64,000 nucleotides of DNA, taken from Schistocephalus solidus (Eukaryota; Platyhelminthes; Cestoda; Diphyllobothriidea; Diphyllobothriidae). Each line of letters opens with the position of its first letter. Position 1 is the stretch's first letter. Positions 35,801 through 47,800 of the stretch are shown here, piece by piece. The stretch lies in NCBI GenBank assembly GCA_017591395.1, contig WEDG01000464.1, positions 62,001 through 126,000 on the forward strand. Reading direction: 5' to 3'. The translations under genes and the position numbers were made by a program. The notes below the pieces were generated by a model. That model was not told where the DNA came from and did no database searches. It saw only the letters and a list, made by a program, of their open reading frames with translations.

Positions 35801-38800
35801 TAACCATAGGGAACAAATGCAAGTTTATGGAGGCCACCCCCAACCAATCAAAGGGGCTACCGCCCACAGGCAGTCAAAATAAAGCGATAGGTCCCCGGTA
35901 CTGTGTAAGTTGGATTAAAGAGTGCCGTTGAATTGTCGGTGGCACCTCGCATGAATATGGTTGGCTGACGAGGGCGTGAATGAGCCCGAAATGGCCGCTA
36001 TCTCAACCCGTTTGATATTTGTCAGGTTGCGTCTGTTTGACCGGAAATGTGGTAGCATCTTATAAAAACATACAAGCACAGTGCGTTTTCGTCCGTGCAA
36101 AAAATGCCTCATCGGTCTTGACGGGGACAGAGAGATGGACAGAGGACCGACGAAACTCCGATCAGGATGCGATGATTCACGTGAACCATTTAAACATTAC
36201 CCGCGATTACTGGTCAGGCAAGCCACCTTGACTCAGTTTCCGATGATAAAACGGCTGACGCCTTTACATTGAGTCGGCCAAGTGCTGTGGTATGGTAGCG
36301 TTATTTAAAAGCGAGGAAACATTTCCAACATCTGGAGGCTCCAGCTTACAGCGATCAAACAGTGTTAAGCATAGCAGACCTTGCTTTCTTGGTACCTCTG
36401 TAGTCAGCATCTAAAGCATGAATCAGACAGTTCTGACCGAGATAAGGACGGTGGATCACTAAACGTTGACCTCTCCGATCTGAGACTGCAACTCCCCAAC
36501 TGTGCGGGTAGACACTAACAGTATGGCTTGCATTATGATTATATTGGGTATTTGACATGACACCTGTTTGAGTGATTAGTTAGGCATGATATTGTGGAAA
36601 TATTTGGCTAGCGACGCGACGCGGATTGCAAATATATTGTGCACAATGCAGTCAGTGATCGATCTCACCTAACGGTAGCCAAAGTTCTGAAATGCGTTTT
36701 CGATTAGACAGGATTACTTAAGTGGCTTGTAATATCGATTATTATGCAGCCTAATTCCAAGATAATTAAAAGACGCAAGGATACCGGCTCTTGACTGAGC
36801 TTCTTTCTGACCGCCTGCAGAACCTATTTCCCTAAAAAATGACTACTTAAGTAGTGCGCGTTTCCTACATTGATCTTTGACGCCCTCACTAGTTTAAATA
36901 TAACGGCAGTTCGACCGTCGTTTTCGACGATATCCATCGTATGCAGCACATCATGGTGGTGCAGGGACGGTGACTTGCGTTGGATTTTAGTGAGAGTAGA
37001 CTTGTACCGCATCTACCTCACTCTCTGTCCCACTCCCCTACCTGGACCCGGTGTCAACACAGAGTTAAGAATACCGGAGATGGAGTTGGAGTGCCATAAA
37101 GGCCACATCAAGAAGAAGCCGTTGCAGCCTGTTTCTCAGTCCGCCAGTCAGCCACTACACAAAACACACTGGGCTTACCACGCGGTCCGAGATATCCTGT
37201 CAGTTGGAAACCTTCTAAGTCGCGGCTTTTAGCGCACCGTGATAGTTACAAGCGCGTCAGATTGTATAAAGTGAGAAAACTGCGCTTAGCCGTCGCTCTC
37301 TCTCTCTCTCTTTCACACCCCCGCAATCAGGCTACCATCCAAGCCGGTCAAGTTGTCTGATGCGGGAACGGGCTAATTCAAATATATTGTATAGAACACA
37401 GGCCAAATCGTTATTTCTCGCACTCAGTTGGTAGCAAACCACGTCTACCTCAAATTTCATACTCAAAAGAATGGTATAGTTTAATTTATAAAAATGTTCG
37501 TACTCCCGAATAATTTGAAGCCCGATCTGCGCTGTGTTTGAGGTTTATGGTTTTCAGTCTACATGCTGGATGCTTTCAGTGTAAGGAGCATCATACATTC
37601 CTGCAGGCCATTAAGTTTCCACATAATTTTCATAAAAATCTGAAATGGGTTTGGACTATTGTATGCTTCACAAGGGACATTAATAAACGACCAGATACGA
37701 TTATATATCAATGGACGTTGCATAGTGTCAAAAATTGGATTATTAGAAATTTTTTAAAACGTATATAAATATATATACCTTTCGCTTGAGTTTAAAATTT
37801 GAAGATGTGATTTCTTACCAAAGAAGGAATATTTTGCTCACATTTTCTATAGAATACTTTTAAATACATGAGACATAAAAAGCATAAAACAAGTACATAT
37901 TAATTAAGTAGTTATTTTCGCTGATTGGGGTTTATGCAGATGGCTGAAAAAATGTGCATTCACAAGCCGGCTTCCGGACATATGTGAAATATGTTGGGAT
38001 TATGTTGCAAGATACTCAATATTACAACCCCATTTAAGTAACCCTTCCTAATTGCAAATGCATTTCAGAATTTCGGCTAATGTTTTATAATATCGGTCAT
38101 CGTTTTTGTTTTTTTTCAGCTCAAAAGGTCCCACGATGTAAGTAGGCTGAAACATTCCAGGTAAATGTTAACAACAAAACTTATTTCTGGCAGAAAAAAT
38201 CCGCTTTTTAAACAGCATGAACAATAATATTATGGGAACGAATAAAATGGTAGCGTACAGCAGCGAGGTTTGCCGTATCAAACATGTATCCAGCCATCTG
38301 TTAAAAGCCTTTGATTCCCCTTGGTGGGTCACGAGTAGGTTAAGTAGATGAGTCCGAAGCCTACATTCGCGAGTGATAAACTCACCATAAAATCAGAGTC
38401 CCAGGAAGGAAGACCGCCCTTGGAGGAGCCTAGCTGTGAGGGACCGGAGACCAAGATGTGGCCACATATTAGTAGGATCCAGTGAAGGTCCTCCATCAGG
38501 GTGTACGATCTTTCATTGGGTGCGGAAGAGGAGGAGGAGGGGGGGCCCAGCCCATTGGAGGTTTGACTCAGTTGAAGGAGCTGGGCAGTGCGCTCTTCCA
38601 AGAGGTTGGCCAAAAGAGCGATCACACTGCCCAGGGAAGAAGCACTGGCAAAGTGGCCAATGGCGAAAAGGCTGTCCTGCATGGGGGAGGGAGGGGAGAG
38701 TAGCAGGTGTGAGTCTATGAACTTTTAAACTGCCGAAGAAATAATTGTCCAGCATCACAAACCGGGTTGCGGTTGGCCGGGAGGACAGGTTACCCGGTAG

Positions 38801-41800
38801 CCTAGCTGCTGGCTACTCGGCGCGTCCACAGGTGGCGGATAGTGGAACGGTCTTCAGTGAAGGTTTGTTGCGAAATAAGCAGACGCTCGGGTTCGAGGAA
38901 TAAGCAGTCGCAGACCAGCAGCGAGGGTGCTACCAGGGCGCGGAGGGCTGAGGTCTGGCACGCTCACTGCCTTATAAAATGTCGCAAATCCCTACGACGG
39001 CACTATGACATGGCGACCGTGAACCACCATTAAGTAAGTTTGCTTGCCCCCACTGCCTTGTGGTTAGTTTTTGAGTGAAAGTGCTAGAGGAAACAACCTT
39101 GAACAAGCAATCCGAGCGGCTGTTGGGGACCCGTCTGCATTAAAAATCCCCAAGAAACCTCATTTACCTTATGTGAGGCCTATAACATCAGCGTTGGGTC
39201 CGACTATGCAGGAGATTTAAAGGCGTCCCCTATGAACCCCATACCAGTTGGGGTGGTGGACAGTTAGAAGACACGCAAAGGAGATGCTAACTACGAACAA
39301 CCCTATTAACAACAATAGATTTAGCTAGAGCCAACGATTACGTGTTTAGGTTTGGTCCCTATTCACTACAAAGTCGGTCCCCCTTGAGGTTAGAGAGATA
39401 AGCAACGTCTGAAGTAGTGGTGTAGTACAGGCGAGGGTTTCAGTTCCATGCGACCTGTGCGTATGGGCTTAAGCTGCAAGGTGACAGCGGCGGATGAAAC
39501 CTTACTGACTGGCGGACAGTATTCGCTAGGTCGTACTACCATTTTGGTTCGTGACATTTTTGTAAGCGACCGATACACAGTCAGGCCTGACGCGGCTATA
39601 TTCCTGCATGGCTCACAACTGTTTACTTCGTCAGATGCGATGACCTGCTTATGTCGCAGCATGGCGTGCACAAACGGCCGCCCGCACGCAGACACGTAGC
39701 TAGGCCATCAGTATGCCAACGACTTCGGATAAATCTTCATCCAACTGTCGACGGCGGGCATAAATTCACTTCCAAAATACGGCTGTTGTAGTGCAGGTAG
39801 TTTACAAGATAAAGATTCCTGAATCCTCCCAGCACAAACTACCAGCGTCCAAATTCATATACCCGTGAGTGAAATCTTTAAGAATATTTTAAACTTGGGA
39901 AATATTACGTGAGACTGTTGAACTAACTAGCGAGGAGACAATGACGGAGGAGGCTAGGGTGACCACTTTTGACTTCTTAGCAGTCGTCATACAACCATAC
40001 CCGACCATGCGACTTGATACCACAAGTTTTGGTCATCGTGCGGTAAGAAAAGGCTTTAGAATGAGGTCGAAGCCACAAGAAAAGGAGCCTATTCCGAATT
40101 ATAACCAGATTGAGGCACATTCCTTCCTCGCTACCTAATCACAGGCTCCTGTATAATAGTGCGCTCACTTTTATTTATGAGTTATTCCTTGGAGAACGCA
40201 CTACCAAATAATGCGTGGGTTCAGCATCACATTTCAATTCTGTCTCTACAACGGGCTACGCGGTAGATTCGAGGACCAACATGGGGGCACAACAGGCATT
40301 ATTCGGACTGCGCGCCGAAAGCAAATGCTGCACACGAGGGCGGAGGGTGTGGGTTCCAACCGCACCAATTACCCGCGTCCGATTCCGCCCTCGGTCGTCT
40401 TGACCCTGTCTTGACCAGGTGGGTGGGGGAAGTGAAAGTGCAGCAGATGCTGTGTCACAATTTTTGCCACATAATTGTAGATTCCCCATTAGTAAGTTCA
40501 ACAGCCTCACGTAATATTTCCCACGTTATGACATATTGGAAGATTTCGCTTACTGGTACATGAATTTCGATGCCTGCTGTACAGAGCACAGCTTGTGTTT
40601 GGACGATTGAAGAATCGTCGGCTTGTACAAAAACCCACGTCGAAGTAGCCGCAGTCTGGCAGCAAATTTGCTCCTTCCGACGGCAGTTCGAGGAAGAGTT
40701 ACAAGAAGTCGTAGGCAGTCTATTGGCCTATCTGCGAACTACACGGCTTGTCTGCGGGCAGCCGATAGTACATGAAACGTTGCGAAATAAGCAAGTTGTC
40801 GGGTCTGACAGGGTAAGTAGTCACTTGTAAGTGACTTATTACAGCCGACTAAGAGCCAACTCACAACCAAGATGCTAGAACGCGGAACTCGATGGCCAGC
40901 AGGACTCGGGTTAAAATCACAAGTTTTTTTCCGGTCTCGGGTCGGAGCATGGTCGGCGAACGACGGCAAGTAAGCTCAAAATGACTATCCCAGTCTACCG
41001 TTTCCCGAATACTTGCATATCTCGCTAACACTGTGTGCAGTTATGAAACCCTGGGCACAACAGAAAACGCAGGACTCACAATTCACCGACTTTTGAATAT
41101 TCAAACGACTGTGAAATTTCAAGCATCAAATATCGAGAAGGCGAACTTGCCTGCAAAATGTAACTTCCCTTAAAACACATGCATCTAGATGGCGAGGTAC
41201 AACGCTTTTTACCAAGGTACGTAGTGCCACGACACTGCTCTCGCAATTGCGTTGGTCACGTAAGACAATGGGGTTGGAGAACAAAGCTCACAAGATCAAG
41301 GTCTACGAAAAGACTGACTTCAAACGGGATTTGAGAACCCCTCATCCGTAAGACTACAAGGTCGCTGCGTGCGGATAAAACAGAGCACTAACCTCAAATG
41401 AGCACTGGTCATCTTCATCAATGCTCAGGTCCAACTCCTCACAGTCAGTCTGGTCATCACGCCGAAAACCGACAGGGGGAGGCCAGGTGAGCAGCAAAGT
41501 AGAGTTTCAAGACTTGTGTCTGTTGTTCCAGGAATAGGGTCTTGAGTTGGCAACAGGCCTGCTTCAGCACTCCAATCATTTGGTCTGTGCACAGGGAAGG
41601 GAAAGAGGCAGTTTTGTGGCCGATAATTTGCAAACAACGAGATATAGCTTTAGGCTCTAAAGTTAAGCCTTATGGGGGGGGAAGGGTCCTTGAGGCAAGT
41701 AAAACTGGGAAGTTGTCTAAAACAAACTTTAAAACGAGAAGAAGGTAGGTTGCGTTGGAGTACTACAGGTACATTGTTTCTGCACTTAAGTAGTTAATCT

Positions 41801-44800
41801 GTACTAAAACCCCATCCTCGATGGCTTGCTGAAAATTGTTTCGTGGGGCTTTGCTGCACGAGTTATGAGCGCATGAGAGCCGTTTGGAACCGGTTCGATT
41901 GGGTATCCGGTTCTTAACAGCTGGATAACAGCAAATTGCGATGATAATAAGAAAATTAACGATAAGGAGGAGGAGAATGGCATTGGTCGCGATAATAATA
42001 CTAACGACGAGGCAAATTATGAAAAGTACTCAAATGTTACAACCCCAGACTGCCCTACAACAAACGGTCTAGAGTTCATTGAACAGGCCACAATATCAGG
42101 AGTTTTCAAACAAAGTACTCCAAGGCTCAAAGAGATTTTTGGAAAACTGTTTTCTACGCAAATAAAACGCTTAATAAGCCGGTAATAATATACTCGCTGG
42201 AAAATTATAAAAACGGAAAACGACAGCCTCGGTCGCGTGATGGTTTGCGGGGTTGAAATGTCCGTCCTAGTCCCTTCCCCCTTCTTTGACACAAAATATC
42301 CGCAGCTAGGTCTAACACGGCTGTAGAAGGTTAGTATACAGAATGGAAAAGAAGTGCTCCTTGACGAATCGAAAAGAAGCCGTAATCTACAGACAAAAAA
42401 TGCAGCACCTGGGGGTGAAGCGCACTGATAAAAAGGCAAACATTTTTCCTCAAAGCTCGTTCGTTGTAGTGCCTTTTGAGCACGGGAAGGTAAAAGACAG
42501 GACGCTTGATGAGATAACCAGCCATCGCCATAGTTTACTCAGCACAAGGCCATCTAACTCACCCCTCACAGCCGTAGGTCCGGTCGTGAGTGGCAGCGAA
42601 TGGCGACCGGGCGAGCCAACAGTCAATTCGTCCTCACCATCAAAACGGGGAAAATGAAGTACATCAGAGAGGTAGGCGAAAAGACGTTCACTAGCCTCAT
42701 GGGCCGGAGATGTATCACTCGCCATGTCGTCATCCTGCCGCGCCTCCACCAGAATACACTTCGTCGGAGAAAAAGTGCAAGAAATGATAGTAATAATGGT
42801 AATATAATTGCCACGATGGAGTGGGGGAGGAGGAGGGAGTGTGTGTCGGAGGAAGAGGAAAGGAATGCACAAATTGTGGGTGAAGACGAGTATGTCATGG
42901 TGGTGCTGATGGTGCAGGAGGAAGAGGAGGTGGCGATGGAAGAGGGAGTAGTATGCCGCGAAAGAAATAAAGAGGCAGTTGGGCACACAAGAAAATAAAC
43001 CAGGCACAACGCTGGAGACCCGAAACTCACCCGAGTCAACACGCTGAAAGTGAAGAGAAAGAAGTTGTGTCCAGCCGAAAGGTAGAAGAGAAGACGTGAG
43101 AGAACAGTTTGGGCGTTTTCAGTCTCGTTGTTGGACCAAGCACTGCCCGAAATGACTCGTTCCAGTAGGGCAAAGGTCTCGCTGAGGCGTCGCAGTAAAT
43201 TAACTGCGAGCTCGGCCAGCAGGGGCAACTCGTAGGTGTGCAGCGAGGTGATGCTAACTGCTGTTGCAGACTGGCAGGCCGACTGCACCAACTCTTCCAC
43301 TCGGAATGCCGGCAGTTGGGGCAGGAGCTGACGGTAGACACTGTGACTGGGGGATGGAGTAGGTGTGTCACGCATTAGAAGGGCAGTGCAGGCTGCAGAG
43401 GGCAACGAGGAATGATCCGGTAACCAACGTGAAACGCAGTCCATGACGGTGGCGGCGTGGTCTGCCAGCAGGTATTGCTCTTCCGGCGACAAGGCAAGCA
43501 CGGAGGGTAGACGGGTGACTAGAGGGCCCTGAATGTTTGAGAGCTGCACGATGCAGGCAAGAGTTCGACTGCCCAACGCTGATGAGGAACGAAGACGCGC
43601 ATGCAGCTACAAAAAAAAACACATAGGGGCCGGAGATAAAGTTCTTGCAGGTAGTATAGAGAAATTATTAAAGCTAAGAAACAAAACTTACATGCAACAA
43701 TAAGGAGAGTGAGGAAGGAAGAACGGCAGAACCGAAAACACATTCCCACTTATCACTGGGTCGCAGGGGATTCTCTCGGCCCATGCAACAGCGCAGAGAA
43801 CTCTCTTCGATGACTGAAGGGTAAAACAGATAAGACTAACGATTGGGTTAATTCCGAAAATTAGATTAACAATAATAAGGTTAAATTATCATTGGCAAAA
43901 GCCAAATCGCTTAAGAGCGCGGTTTTGGCTATGGAACTAACTTTGGTTTGGGAGGAAGTTCCATGACATCACCATTTCCAGACAATGAACCAGACGGTAG
44001 ACTGTCTCATTTTGATCAAAGTTGTCACCAGGCCAGGAGGGATCGTGGAGAAAAGTGTCTATGAGGTGCAGTAACTTTCGGAAAATTTCCAGAAGTTCGT
44101 AGCTCTAGGCGGAGAAATGTCATATTAGTACTATAGACGGGGTGTTAAACGCAAGCCATCGGTGAAGCAAGCAGCAAAAGTAACTGAATGGCAATATTCG
44201 GCAATTCAATGAAGGACGTATAGTAAATGGTATGAACGGAAAATCGACAAGGAAGAGGAAATTAACACAGCGTTTTTCGGTTGGTATTCTCTGTGTGCTT
44301 GAAGGCTCGGAACGGGCATGTCCCGTAACCCGATTGGTGAATGCCCTTGCAACATATTTAATGTTATCAATCGTAACCAACAGGACTATAGGCCCAGGGA
44401 TCAATATTAAAGCGCTAGACTTAACAATGATCAAGGACCAAAGAATGCCGCGGGCTCGAATCTCGGGTTCTGGCTAATAAGCCGGAAATACCCATTCCAG
44501 TCTCCCGTCATTGTCGGTAACGTCTTTTAACCTATAATACCACGTGCTGGGAGGATGCTCACAGAAATCGAGAGTGAGACCCAAGGCAACCCATTGAGTC
44601 ACAGAGTGGATGCAGGCAGAATTCTTAGTGAGTACAGAGCACATCTGCCTGTTTTCTAACCACGATGTCTTGGGGATCACACTCCTGGGAAGGCCAATGC
44701 TATTCATTTGTTTGAGGTTCATTACGACTTAATTAGGGGGGCTTATGTGAGCATTCATTAGGCAGACCATTTGCGGTGAAGTGCACCGATCAGGCGACTA

Positions 44801-47800
44801 ATCGATCGTGCACAAGATTTTCTGCGAAGTACAAGCAAATAAAACTGCATTTCTGACTGCCGAAAAATCTCGCATTCGCAGTACTTATCAAGAGTCTATC
44901 TGGAAACCGATATTTAAGAGCCTAGCTGGCTCAGGAACCGTTAGTTAGCCATCGTCAGCTCAAAGATTCGTGGCATATCACCGGTGACGGGGACTGCTGC
45001 TTAACACATACACGTTTTTTACTTGGAGGCTTACATTCGTCAACTAGACTGTGTTTAAGGAATATTATTAAATGACAGAACTGCGCACTACAAAAATTTA
45101 ACTGATTATTAGAAGAAGAGGAAGAAGAATCCAAACAATTTCTTCCCTGGGTTGGCATGGGCGAACTAACTTAGGGCGGAGAGATTTCCGGCCAACAGAG
45201 AAGCAATTCCTGCGATCGACGACTGGCTTAGCACAAAAATGATTGAATTCAATGTACTTAACTCACAACCGGTCGTTAGAACGTCGGAAAGGACTGGCCA
45301 AGTAGTACATCTAGCATTCATAGTTCACACTCTGTGACTCTAGAAGTGTCAAAGCCAAGTTTAGAGCTATTTCAGCCAACCATAGAGGGTCTTGTCTATA
45401 TGCTCAGACTGCGGATGGAGGCCGACTTATTATCCGAGATCGTGGAGTAGCCTTGAGATAATGTGCGGTGAATCCTGAACATCTGAGACTAAATGACGTC
45501 AACTTAGCTCGCATATGTGGTTTGATGCCACCTATTGAAAGCTTAAGTTATAAAATTTGAAAAATAGACGTAGGAGGATTAGCTGGAAGTTACAACAGCC
45601 TGCAAGAATTACAGCAGATAACCATACTGCCGAAACAGGATGTGCGAAATCCAGACGATGGGTGCGTCGGACGTTGCGCATTGTACACGATAGTCCAACT
45701 GTTTGTGCGAAAATTCTCTTTCTCACAGAATGCTTTAAATTTATTTTCTAACGAAAAAGTACACATTCCTGGGCGGAAATTAACTCCTTATTATATCAAG
45801 GAAAGGTTACATGTTTAGCAATTATCATATTCTGCATTCACCTATTGACGCGTATTTCTGTATTAACAATAATTAGCCTCAATGAAGAGGGGTTATGGTG
45901 GCCCGACTGTTTAAAAGCTGCGCCTCTCACGCTTAGGTGAACACGCGTAGCCACGGAATTCTGGATCTGGACGAATCAGGAATATTCAAACCGTCCAATT
46001 AACTTTAATGCCGACGCAGATATGCTGTCTTTCAAGACGCTGAGGCCTTCGCTACTCTCACTCGGGATGTTGCCAGACGTGTGGCCTCGTCCGGTTGTTC
46101 AAGCCTGCTCGCCAATCTCTTTGTACAGAATTCAACTTTCAACTGGCCTCCAACTTCTATTCTTATTCGGGATCAAGCCTGAGGGTCATAGCGATTAGGG
46201 CCTGCCTGCAACGGCAGGTTTACCAAAACCTCCGTTGCCAACTTGAAATTCGACTTTCTGTCTGAGCAAGTCATAATGTAAAAAATCACGATAATTTCAG
46301 AAAATCGGAAGCCCTTTTGCCCAAAGTTCAGACAGCTTTCCGTGCTGTCCTACTTACGAAAGGGCCCACCACCAAATGTTTACCCAAACTTTTCAGCATA
46401 GGGCAAGATGTTTTTGTGCGGTTTCAAGTACGCTAATAAGCAATTTAGAAAAGATATGGGTATGGAGTTATTTGTAACGAAATGTTTTAATACGTACGTG
46501 GCCAGCCGTAGTGCATTTTACGCCACAAAATTCAGCTATGCCAGCCAAGTGAACTAATGTTCTCCTTAACTGTGTCATTGAAGAAGATTAAGATGTTGTA
46601 CATGCATTAGAAAAATCCATTTTTGAGAGTTAATACATCAGACAAGCTCCTATATTTGATTAAGAGCGAATTTTCTCGCTCATTTTTTCGGTGATTGGGT
46701 TTCATATACGACCCAAACCCTCATCTTCAGGGATCGGTACGTCACCAAACCTCTTATACCGTCAACATTCTTCATGATCTGCGTAATTTAAAATACTTGA
46801 CGATCACGAGTTGCACAGCCTCTATTTTCGGACAATTAATCAAGGCCACCGAAAAATGCCGAGTATTTACAGACATTTCAGGGACGCCTTCACCATTTCC
46901 AGAAAGCACATAGTAATTTTACGAAAAAAACACAGAAAATGGAATATCCAAGCTTTTGGCCACTGACAGGTCTCTCTGAATGTGGCCCCATGAACACTTT
47001 TATGGCTGCGATGGTCCTACTTAGAAAAGTAAACAAAATCATATTTACCGTATTAAATCACATCCCGAACAATGCAAATAAAAATAAAATACATGCACAT
47101 TTGATAATGTCATTCTGAAAAAAACATTATTAGACATCAGGTAGTTGACTAGCTGTCATACTGTGTAATTCACCAACTTTGAATGTATATTTAACCCACG
47201 AATGATCCAAAAATATTAACACTGCTAAATTTGTGCTGAATTAGTTACGCCTTTTCTATGAAAATGCAAAATACACTGTTATAAATGAAGTTTCCTGGGT
47301 TTTAAACAGATACAAAGCTTTTGAGTGATCAAATCGTGAACAAGAATCGGCAACATTCTACACCGCAATTAAAAAGATGAAGTTTTAGTACAGCCAACTT
47401 GGACAGTCAGCCTGCTGTGTGAGAATTGATGGGTTCTGTAAGTTACAATAATTTAGGCAGATAGATTAAAGCAAGTGTAAAAAATTCAAGACTCTCCGTC
47501 GGGGATTTATAGTTTAAGTGGCAATAGCGCAGTGGTCTGCGTCGCGGTTTTGCTTCGATGAGATCGCCGATTTACCCCCACCGTGTGCATCATTTTTGCT
47601 GAAAATAAAGTGAAATCTTAAGTGGCTAGAGTATCGGCTGTTCACAAACCTTGGTCTTTCTTTCGCGGTTTGGATCCCGCAGATGTCACCAAAGTTATCA
47701 CCATTGGGCCAGGAAAATTAAACTGAGCAGTTGCCCTTTTTGAAGAAAAACGCCATCTCTAACTAACATCTTCAGTAATTTCTGGGTCTTCAATGAAGTG

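Noticed and set aside
42450..43007. A 185-codon minus frame and a 132-codon plus frame rich in low-complexity residues
   Set aside because: They cross the small intron between XPO4 exons 6 and 7, and composition is driven by a GGA-rich tract.
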